Below, one piece after another: positions 55,016-64,000 of a stretch of 64,000 nucleotides of DNA (the stretch's first letter is position 1; each line of letters begins with the position of its first letter). The DNA comes from Aristolochia californica (taxonomy: Eukaryota > Streptophyta > Magnoliopsida > Piperales > Aristolochiaceae). The position numbers and the translations under genes were made by a program. The notes beneath the pieces are model-generated. The model was not told the origin of the DNA. It saw only the letters and a program-made list of their open reading frames with translations, and searched no databases. Location: assembly GCA_029961685.1 (NCBI GenBank), contig JARWKL010000014.1, positions 24,153,137 through 24,217,136 of the forward strand, in the 5' to 3' direction.

Positions 55016-56345
55016 TTATTAGGGTGACATTGTTGTTATTAGCTTATGTTTCTTGTCTCCTCTTCAATCTTCTAGGATAAAGGGCATAATTTTAATATTA
55101 TACTGATGTCCCAACTCAAGTCACTGTCCAAAACCAAATTTCAACCGGCCCCAACAAGAAAATTCTCACTCATACCAACAAAAAAACTCTCACCCTAATG
55201 CCCCACCTATGTATCACCCATGCTCCCATTTGGCACAACCACCAACTTTTGTCCAAGACCAAAATGTTGTCGTTTTGAAGAAGTTTGGTTGCACCAAGAT
55301 CTGGCTCGCAAGTTCAACACGCACCACCACACCATAACACAACAATAGTAGCAAAATGAGCTTAAAAAGAATAGACAACTTGGAAGATTGAAGACATATT
55401 CTTGAAATATTTTCTCACTACTTCAACTTTGAGGGTAAGGTTGATCTTCCAAGAGTAGAATGACAAAACCCATACATGTTCCAAGCTAGGGGAGGGGTAA
55501 AACTTTTACTTATGAAGATATTTATTTAAAAAAAATATAAAGTGTGCCACCATAAGGCTACAAGTGGAAATTTTATTTTATTTTCAAGAAAATCTAGAAA
55601 CCTAAGATTACCCCTAAAGAACCAAAGAAGAAGATAAGTAGAAGAGAAGAAGAGTAGAAGAAAAAAATAGAAAGAGAAGGAGGTACCACCATAAATTTGA
55701 AAGTGGAGATGGAACCACCTCAAAAAAATAAGGGGTGTTGGGCATGAGGGCAAAAGGTAATGTCTCCTCAAAGGACTGGTCAAAGATAAAGTTATACACG
55801 CTTCTTCTAGATAAGATAAAGAGTTATCCTTAATTGAGTAAAATTTCAATTTCCAAGAATATCTCCTAGAAAAATGTAATCTTAAAGAGTTATGTAATTC
55901 TAATTTATTAAAAAATTCTCAAAAAATGCAATGAAATAAGTATAAAAAGGGATTCTAGCTTAAGGAAATAATCAATCAAACCTTTTTCCAATATCTCATT
56001 TTCCTTTCTTTCCGCTCTCAAATTAGTGCCCCAGCATCTCACCTCTCTTTTCTCCTTTCCTCTTCTCTCTTTTCCTTCTAGCTCTATATATCTCCCTCAT
56101 TTCATTTATTTTAATTATCTATTTTTCCATTTTCTTTTATACCAACCCTCTTTACCTCTATCTTTTAACTCCTTTTTTTGTACGTTTAAGAAAAGATAAA
56201 AATCTTTCACAGGTGGAGTTCTGCTCATAATAGAACAAAAAACTTACATGTGACCACACAAGTATCCATTTTTACTACGTTATTTTCTCTCTCTCTATTA
56301 TTTAATTTAAAAATGCAAAAAATTAGAAAAACACAAAGTGAACTA
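55016..56345. other. Unassigned retroelement-like DNA with a possible LTR promoter
   Basis: No protein is recognised. A purine run aggggaggggtaaaac (55488) is followed by about 800 bp that includes a TATA-like agtataaaaaggg (55939) and a CT-rich tail, the look of an LTR. No second copy was found in the window. Open frames at 55526-55849 are unconvincing. Confidence 0.4.
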
Positions 56346-56718
56346 TGTTGATTTCGAGAGCTAACACATAAACCGAAGAGATCTCATGGAAAGGAGAGAA
56401 GAGAGGAACTCTAGCACTTGGAAGAGAGAAGATAAGAAACTAAGACAGAGAAAGAAGAAGAAAAAAGAGAGGTGTATGGATGAATTTGAGTCAAGAGGAA
56501 GAGGTTTGAATGCTCTACCCCATGCCTTGAGGTTGTATTTATAATTGTGTGAAGGTGTTTACAATGACTACAATGCCCTTAGGGCTACATGCTTCAAAGG
56601 GAAAATGACTTAAGAGGATATACACCAACCTGTATTATTACAATTCTATGCCATCTCTATGAAAGATCTCCTTATTTACAAGCCATGTCACCCCTACACA
56701 CGTGGGTGTCTTTTAACA
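56346..56718 (-). repeat. Antisense LTR of a non-autonomous element (family I)
   Basis: Plus-strand edges tgttgatttcgag and gtcttttaaca, an inverted TATA-like tatttataattg at 56536, then ctgcccctcaaacttg, an inverted polypurine tract. It is distinct from the B and C LTRs. Confidence 0.75.
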
Positions 56719-58006
56719 CTGCCCCTCAAACTTGTGTTTTAAACTTGACTTTGACAATAATTTAGGTCAAGAAACATTTTTGCTTGAAAAATAAATTTTG
56801 ATTGTCTTGATTTGATTCATCTTCTTCTTATTCACATCTTGTTCACATCATGTTCACATCTTGTTCACATCTTGTCTCCCCCTTACTTGGATATTCTATC
56901 CACATAAAACTTGATTACCACAACACATGGAATTCTACTTCTTCCTCTAAGTTGGGGATCTCTTTGTTCTTTACCAATGGACCCAACTTGCACAACATAA
57001 TGGTGAGAGAAGAAAAACACTCCTAGTGGTATGACAAAGCTCATACATCAGTAAATTTTGTCATAGACTGAAACACACTCCATACAATTTCAATGGCAGA
57101 AAAATAGCTCAACTTTAGGGCAAAACAAAGAGACTACTCACTTTCTAAGGTTTGCTCAAATAAAAAAACACATCATGAGTGAAGAATAAAAAGATTTGAC
57201 TCAAGCTAGATGTTGGTCATACTCCTATACTTTTTAGGTAGTGGGTCTAAAGGCATTACTCTATACTTTGGGGATCTCTTTGTGAATAAAAAGATATCAG
57301 CGCTCAGACTGCAAAAGGAAGGAGGCGCACAATGCAGCTATTCATACTTCCAAGAAAGAAGGAGGCGCTTTTAGACTAATAGATGGATAAAAAAGGGACC
57401 ATGTTTTACTCAAGAGGGTGGTAAAAAAGTAATTCCTCTATGAACATGATGATTAAGGAAACTTAAAAAACCCATAAGAAAATTTTGAGATGGAACATAA
57501 TAATGAGCTTTCTAAAAAAGGGCTTCTCATATAAGGCAATTATTTTTTAACACAACTTAACCAATTTGCAAAGAAAATATTCAAGAGATGATTTATGTGT
57601 TAAGGGAGATTTAGGACACTAATATTTTGAATTTAGATGAGAAAATAAGACTTTCTAATTCAAAATTTTCAGACTTTGTCAAAAAAAGGAAACTAAACTA
57701 TGGGGAAAAACTTCTCTTAAAGAAATTAATGTGATGTGAGATCAAAGAAAAAAAAATTTTAATGAAGGAAATACACTCAAGTTGGTAAAATCTTGACTAG
57801 ATTTTAAATGGAAATAGGAAATTTAACCAACATTAGCAACTCCAAAAGTGAAGCAAAAAATTCAGCTCAAAATCGGATTTTCGAATGCAACAACATGACC
57901 TTTGATTCTTCAAATGTGTATATCTCTCTCTAAAAAGATCAGATTGAGAAACGGTTTATTGGGATAGAAATTAGATTCACATAACTTTCTTTAGAGATAT
58001 AACTAT
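56719..58006 (-). mobile_element. Internal region of the non-autonomous element that hosts C3
   Basis: No gag-pol. Its far end (57860-58006) matches the inverted B leader (catgacctttgattcttc, tatatctctctctaaaaag, gatcagattga), and the match continues after C3 at 63784. A short repeat ttcacatct-tgttcacatct lies at 56830-56875. Confidence 0.78.
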
Positions 58007-58397
58007 TATTGAAAGATGGGCTCAAACCCACAAGCTCAAGGCTAGAAGCCCACTCGTCAAATGAGTGGCAAAATGATTATTTATGGTATGTTCCATAAGG
58101 ATGACATGAAGATATAAATACATTGTCTTAGTATGTCTTTTAATCTATTGAGTTGTAACCCTAAGGACTTTGTAACACTATAAATAAGAGTATTGGCTAA
58201 GAGGTAAGGCATTCAACCCTTCTCCTCTCTTTGAGAAAATGTCCAACCACCCTCTCTTCTCCCTTGACGCGTTCTCTCCTTCCTTTAATCCAAACTCTCC
58301 TCTCCAACGTCCTTCTCTTTTCTCCCTCTTCTCTCTCTTCTCTCCTTCTTCTTTCACGTTAACCTAGAGTCATTTTCATGGGGTCCTAACTTCTACA
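58007..58397 (+). repeat. 5' LTR of C3
   Basis: Starts tattgaaagatggg (TG changed to TA), ends aacttctaca, TATA-like actataaataagag at 58180. Confidence 0.9.
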
Positions 58398-59264
58398 TAG
58401 TATCAGAACTTGGAGGTTAGGATCTATTCAAGTAGTTATGTCATCCATTCAAGAAGTTGTGTATAGAAGGAGTTCTGCCTTGAAGAGATAGGTAAAATCT
58501 GTTTTTTTTTCATATTCTTTCTTTACGGTTTCAATTTTTTCTCCTCTTCTTGAATTCTTGATTCACGTCAAAGCAAGATAATCTTCATAAACATTGTGGA
58601 GATCTATCCAATATGACTAAAAGGATATTGTAGTTTTGATTATCTTGTAGCAAAATTACATGATTGATCAAAGGTTATTTTTTTCAGTTTGTTGTTTGGA
58701 TTCAGTTACCTTTATGTAACGGGAATCAAACATTAATGATATGGGATTCCAACATATGTTGCTATCAATTCTATAATCTAACGTTACTCATGGGAGTGTG
58801 TTATGTTGTTGGATCACCATTATATGTTTGATGAAATTCCAACACTCACTTATCCCTATTATTTTTGAGTTTGAACTTCAGCAATTGATTTTTTTTTTTT
58901 TTTTTGTGTTGAAGTATTCCCATGAGTTGGAATTTATTTTGCCAAGAAATTGGTCTCGGTTTGCCAAGAAAGGCCTTGTCTAAAGTTGCTCTCGGTTTTG
59001 TGGTTGAGTTTGGATTAAGGATGAGAGTTGCATCTATTCTCTTCTCTCTATTTTTTTATAAATATAAGAGAAGTTGACTAGTGGCTGGTTCTTGTTATCA
59101 CTTGACAAAAACACCAATTTTTCCATGATTTGGTGCTTATTCTCTTGAAAATATTTTCTACTTTTTTTTGTGGCTAATTTGGTCTACGAGTGCTTCAAAT
59201 TACATTGTGTAATTTTTATTTGAGCCCATTTGACAATTGACCTCACTAGTTGGTTTGCGTCAAC

Positions 59265-60225
59265 ATGGAGAGTGGACATATGAGTAATAAGAGTGCCATA
59301 CTCCGAATTACTACAATTCCACTCAGAGGTCTTTCCAATTACCTCAGCTGGTCACAATCGGTACAGAGGGTTCTCTTTACTCGTGACCTTCTCAGTCATG
59401 TTATCAAAATCCCTCCACTGATTGATGAAGAAGATGAAGTCTATCATAAATGGGTAAAAAATGATAACATGGTTATCAATTGACTTATTAACAACATAGA
59501 AGAGCATGTCGCTAACAATGTGATCTACATGAAAATTTCCAAGGATATTTGGGACACATGTGCTAAGCTCTATTCCAGTACCGCCTCATTGCAAAGAGTA
59601 TATGATGTTTTCCAAAGTATGCTGGCTACCAAAAAAGGAGATAATATTCATGAGTTTCTGGCTCGGTTTCATGGTCTTCTCCAACAATGGAAAATTGCTC
59701 AACCATACTCTACTGACATTGCTATTCAAGAAAAACAGCGTGTGACCCTGGCAAGGGCTATTGGCCTTACCAATATTAAGTTGTATCTAGAGGTGGCTAA
59801 GACTCAGCTTCTTAGTTCCTCTGCCCTTCCTTCTTTGGATGACATCAGTGCAACATTGTTATGGATTCCTGATCCATATCCTCCTTCCCCGATTGATGCT
59901 CCATCTGCTATGTTCTCTAGTAATCAGGGTACATCATCCCCATTTTGAGGACGTGACGGAAATACAAGAAGAGGCCGCAATAGTGGTGGTCGAACGGGTC
60001 CGACCCATTCCCACACCGAGCCTCGATTGTGCACTTACCATGGTGGTCAGAACTACCTTGTGGATTCATGATGGAAACTCCATGGCAAGCCTGATTGGGT
60101 GATAGCCAATCCAGCCTCAATTAATGTTAAGAAAAAGGAGAATAAGACTGATTCTCATTCCGGGAATGTGACTATTTTTGCGGAAGACTATGCAACAATT
60201 CAGAAGGTGAAATCCTTATTGGATT
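59265..60225 (+). pseudogene. C3 gag with a broken knuckle
   Basis: Start at 59265 (MESGHMSNKSAILRITTIPL) chosen by alignment with C1; an upstream in-frame ATG at 59250 adds only five residues. Stops at 59481, 59946, 60070 and 60225. The knuckle reads CTYHGGQNYLVDS then a stop, so the second Cys, the His and the last Cys are all lost. Confidence 0.9.
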
Positions 60226-60900
60226 AGTCCTCTACTCCACCAGGCAATATTACTGCCACTACCATTGCCTCAGGTATGCTTTCTTCCGCTTCAACCGCTT
60301 CCTCTTGGATCATTAACTCTGGGGCTTCCAACACTTGTCAGGTAACAAACACATGCTTCATTCATTATCTCTATGTCTTCCTCATAAATTTGTCACTATT
60401 GTTAATGGTTCCCAAACCAAGGTGCTTGGCAAGGGTTCCTCCTCTCTTACTTCATCTATTCCTCTCCAAGATGTGTTATTTGGTCCACAATTTCTGTTAA
60501 ATTTTCTCTCCATTAGTCAATTAACCAAACAATTGAATTGTTTTGTCACCTTCTCACCATCTTTGTGTATATTTCAGGATCTAACTACGAAACATGTGAT
60601 TGGTGGCGGCCATGAAAAAGGGGGTTTATACTATTTTAACAATCCACCAGTAGCTGCTATTTCATCCACTACATCCAAGGCTCAACTATGGCACAACCGG
60701 CTTGGTCATCCATCTACTTCATCACTTCGTTCTTTAGTTCCACCTCTGAAATCTTTTTCTAATTTCAATTGTGAGACTTGTCAATTAAGTAATCATGTTA
60801 GGAGTACATATTCTCCTCGTCTTACAACTACTAGTACTGCTCCATTTTCATTAATACATTCTGATGTATGGGGCCCTTTAAAGGTCTCTAACATTTCTTA
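60226..60900 (+). pseudogene. C3 protease and gag-pre-integrase
   Basis: SSWIINSGAS shows the protease catalytic Asp changed to Asn. A frameshift at about 60325 follows. The open run 60335-60901 contains SKAQLWHNRLGHPSTSSL and NFNCETCQLSNHV, an intact HHCC finger, ending in LIHSDVWGPLKVSNIS and a TAG stop. Confidence 0.9.
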
Positions 60901-61745
60901 GGTTCAATATTTTGTTATTTTTGTGGACGATTGTACCCGAGTGACTTGGTTGTTTTTATTTAAAGAACGATCAGAAATTCTTTATATTTTTAAAAACTTT
61001 CATGCGATGGTTCTAACGCAATTTGGAAAAAAAATTCAAATCCTTAGATCTGATAATGCTAAGGAATATTTGTCCAATGAGTTTAAATCATTTTGTGAGG
61101 GTAATGGGCTTCTTCATCAAACATCATGTGCCTATACCCCTCAAAAAAATGGTGTTGCTGAAAGAAAGAATCATCACCTCGTTGAAGTTGCTCGGGGCCT
61201 CCTCTACTCCATGAAGGTACCCTACTTTTATTGGCCTCATGCTATTCTTACAACATGCTTTCTCATCAATAGGTTACCGTCATCAGTACTTAGAAATCAA
61301 ACTCCGTATTCTGTTTTGTTTCATGGTGAAGATCCATTTTCTCTTCCTCTGAAAGTATTTGGTTGCACATGTTTTGTTCATGATATTTCACCATATAAAA
61401 GTAAACTTGATCCTCGGTCTTTGAGGTGTATTTTTTTGGGGTATTCTCGAACTCAGAAAGGATATATAAATTATAATCCTACTCTTCAGAGGTTGATGGT
61501 ATATCGGGATGTGACTTTCTTTGAAGACACTTGCTTCTACTCCTCACATGAGGCTTCTCCAAGGTTTACATTTCCTCCTACCACTCCATGCCCACTTGTG
61601 CCATTTAATGAAGATATTCCTCAACCCGCTGAAGCACCGGTCATCCCCTCACCTATGGAGTTGTTCGATCCACCTGAGGTAAGTCTTTCTCCTCCTCCTA
61701 TGTTTGGGCCTGAATTTGATATTCAGCCTATTGGTTGTGAAAGGA
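60901..61745 (+). pseudogene. C3 integrase
   Basis: Open from 60923: VDDCTRVTWLFLFKERSEIL, LRSDNAKEYLSNEFKSFCEG (catalytic Asp), NGVAERKNHHLVEVARGL (catalytic Glu), RCIFLGYSRTQKGYINYN. The DDE set is intact in this copy. The frame leaves the family sequence near 61741. Confidence 0.92.
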
Positions 61746-61859
61746 AACCCGTTTTTGTACTACATCTCATCCAATTGCCAATTTTATATCTTCTCATCAC
61801 TTATCTTTTGAGTGTGTACAATTTCTTGTTTCTCTTTCATCTGTTTCCATACCACAATC

Positions 61860-62880
61860 CTATCAGGAGGCCCTGAAGCATCCTGGATGGAAGGCGGCTA
61901 TGGATGAAGAAATGCATGCATTATATGAAAATCAAACATAGACATTGGCATCACTCCCTAAAGTGAAAAGACCGGTTGGTTGTAGATGGATTTTTTTTTG
62001 TGAAACACAATCCAGATGGGTTGGTTGCTCACCTTAAAGCATGCTTGGTTGCAAAAGGTTTTACTCCGTTCTATGGGATAGATTATGAAGAGACTTTCTC
62101 TTCGGTTGCAAAACTAAACTCGGTACGTATCATCCTCTCTATTGCTACTAACTCATCCTGGCCAATATATCAGCTCGATGTAAAAAATGCATTTTTAAAT
62201 TGTGATATATGCGAAGAAATTTATATGGTCCAACCACTAGGATATGTGGTTGAGGGGAGTCCGTATGCTGGCTAAAGAAATCTTTATATGAGCTTAAACA
62301 GTCCCCTCGGGCCTGGTTTGATAAATTCAGTCAAGCACTTCTACGATTTGGCTTTCATAGGTGCTCGATTGATCACTGGGTATATGTTAAAGATACTATC
62401 AAAGGGAAAATATTATTGGCTATGTATGTTGATAATATTATCTTGAATGGGAATGATGCTCATAGTATCCTAGAAGTGAAGAATATGATATGTAAAGAGT
62501 TCAAGACTAAAGATTTGGGTAAACTCAAATATTTTCTGGGTATAGAAGTCCTTCAATCAAATCATGGAATAGTATTGTCTCAAAGAAAATACGTCTTGGA
62601 TCTTCTTGAAGAAACAAGAATGAAGAGTTGTAGATCAGTTAATAAACCTATGGATGCGAATGAAAAATTGTGTGCCACAACTAGAGAAGATGTTGACATT
62701 GGAAAATATCAAAGACTTGTGGGAAAATTGATCTATCTCATAGTAACCAGGCCAGATATATCATATGATGTGAGCTTGGTAAGTCAATTCATCCACAAAC
62801 CACAAATTATTCATTGGCAAGCATTGGAGAGAATACTACAATACTTAAAAAGGTGCTCCAGGAAGATGATTGCTATATAG
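61860..62880 (+). pseudogene. C3 reverse transcriptase, active site YVDN
   Basis: HNPDGLVAHLKACLVAKGFT, YQLDVKNAFLNCDICEEIYM, then after frame changes near 62260-62400 LLAMYVDNIILNGNDA: the catalytic YVDD is YVDN. A T8 run at about 61990 shifts the frame, and TAG occurs at 61938. Confidence 0.92.
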
Positions 62881-63390
62881 ACAATATGGTCACTTTAATA
62901 TAGAAGGCTTCTCAGATGCAGATTGGGTTAGATCACCCGATGATAGAAAATCTATGTCTGGGTATTGTAACCTTGTTGGGGGGAACTTGGTCACATGGAA
63001 AAGCAAAAAGCACAACGTGGTTGCAAGATCTAGTACTGAAGCAGAATATCGAGCTATGACCCACACTATAAGTAAATTTTTATGGATAAAGACTCTTTTT
63101 ACCGAATTGGGATTTTATAAAGGAGGCTCTATGGGCCTACATTGTGATAATCAAGCAGGTATTCACATTACATCAAATCCAATCTTCCATGAAAGAACTA
63201 AACATATTGAAGTGGATTGTCATTTTATACGGGAAAAGTTTCAACCAGGAATAATTTTATCTTAAGTATGTTTCATCTCAAGAGCAATTAGCTGATATCC
63301 TCACCAAACCGGTTACATCCAAAATTCTATCTTATATAGGTGGCAAGCTGGGTATTTATGATGTACTTTCTCCTCCAACTTGAGGGGGAG
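62870..63390 (+). pseudogene. C3 RNase H and pol end
   Basis: SDADWVRSPDDRKSMSGYC, ARSSTEAEYRAMTHTISK, LHCDNQAGIHITSNPIFHER keep the RNase H acidic residues. A frameshift at about 63255 separates the last ~40 codons (LADILTKPVTSKIL) before the polypurine tract. Confidence 0.92.
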
Positions 63391-63778
63391 TGTTGGAAGA
63401 TGAGCTCAAGCCCACAAGCTCAAGGCTAGAAGCCCACATATCAAAGGAGTGGCAAAGTGGTTATTTATGGTTTGTTCCATAAGGATGACATTAAGACATA
63501 AATACATTGTCTTAGTATGTCTTTTAATCTATTGAGTTGTAACCCTAAGGGCTTTGTAACACTATAAATAAGAGTGTTGGCAAAGAGGTAAGGCATTCAA
63601 GCCTTCTCTTCTCTTTGAGAAAGCGTCCAACCTCTCTTCTTCTCCCTTGATGCATTCTCTCCTTCCCTTAATCCAAACTCTCCTCTCTAACGTCCTTCTC
63701 CTTTCTCCCTCTTCTATCTCCTCTCCTTCTTCTTCCACGTTAACCTAGAGTCATTCTCATGGGGTCCTAACTTCTATA
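63391..63778 (+). repeat. 3' LTR of C3
   Basis: tgttggaagatgagc to aacttctata (terminal CA changed to TA). About as long as the 5' LTR. Confidence 0.9.
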
Positions 63779-63783
63779 ATTAT

Positions 63784-64000
63784 CAATATAAATCTCCAAT
63801 AATAGTTGTACAAACCATTCAGGAAATTGAGGCTTTATGCTATGTTAAGGAATAGTCCACATGGATTAGTGAGTACAAATGTCTTTAGTTTATTAGTTGA
63901 GAAAAATATTTTCTAAGTTGGCTAGTCATTTTGGGATGGGCCTTGGGCCCAACTTCACATAGTATCATAGTAGGTATTCATATGTGGGCCTCCACCCAAA
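63784..64000 (-). mobile_element. Continuation of the non-autonomous host element, to window edge
   Basis: caatataaatctccaataatag continues the inverted leader sequence interrupted at 58006 (compare ccatataaagtctctttatt at 30838). From about 63900 the sequence has tgggcc-type motifs like the starts of B/C LTRs, but the window ends before an LTR can be fixed. Confidence 0.65.

Larger units (their letters stand above)
58007..63778 (+). mobile_element. Ty1/copia element C3, complete layout, decayed coding, duplication actat/attat
   Basis: 5,772 bp, LTRs 58007-58397 and 63391-63778, primer-site relic tagtatcagaac at 58398, polypurine tract cttgagggggag (63379-63390). Flanks actat (58002-58006) and attat (63779-63783) differ by one transition. 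The host leader sequence matches across the site. It is the same family as C1 but with more stops, and both the protease and RT catalytic motifs are mutated. Confidence 0.93.

Noticed and set aside
55526..55849. 107-codon minus-strand frame
   Set aside because: Low-complexity AAG/TTC-rich DNA in a possible LTR; no recognisable motif.

Overview
The window is nuclear DNA from a flowering plant. The reasons are a spliced ubinuclein-type chromatin gene with eight GT-AG exons, plant-type Ty1/copia and Ty3/gypsy retrotransposons primed with initiator-Met-tRNA-like sites, an L1-type LINE with a plant RNase H tail, and plant telomere-type CCCTAAA repeats. The species cannot be told from the sequence alone.

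Left part (1-10.7 kb): the only host gene I can support is a minus-strand ubinuclein (HIRA histone-chaperone partner) gene. Exon 1 starts at 10659 and exon 8 ends at 2124. The 3' part lies beyond the left edge, and the 3' end of a LINE (1-1643) appears to sit in the intron after exon 8. The introns carry a 99-bp LINE tail with a perfect 16-bp duplication, a MITE-like inverted-repeat element, a copia solo LTR with a 5-bp duplication and an internally deleted gypsy element.

Middle (10.7-31.5 kb): intergenic DNA with a 30-bp poly-C run, then a decayed Tnt1/Tork-like copia element (13134-18560) with a solo LTR of its own family inside its integrase. Next comes a cluster of non-autonomous LTR elements (called B and J here) that have LTRs, primer-binding sites and polypurine tracts but no gag-pol. 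One B element has its 5' LTR split by a 3,078-bp PIF/Harbinger-like DNA element (TTA duplication, G-rich inverted ends) that contains telomere-like repeats. Its internal region carries a 596-bp tandem duplication and 58-bp minisatellites. A second B copy follows tail-to-tail, giving a multi-kilobase inverted repeat.

Right part (31.5-64 kb): a deep nest of copia and gypsy elements. An antisense copia host (35573-51189) appears to be broken by a sense copia element (itself hit by an antisense gypsy), a solo LTR that contains an almost complete copia element C1 (36153-41880, duplication attgt), a chimeric antisense-copia/Tnt1-like block, a solo LTR with a perfect gtttg duplication, and a B solo LTR in its own LTR. 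Further right are a decayed antisense copia (52258-55015) and a second C element, C3 (58007-63778), inserted in another non-autonomous element that runs off the right edge.

All transposon coding regions are broken by stops, frameshifts or lost catalytic residues, so no element here looks autonomous today. No tRNA, rRNA or CRISPR was found. The most unusual structures are the non-autonomous B/J family and the Harbinger-like element carrying telomere-like DNA.
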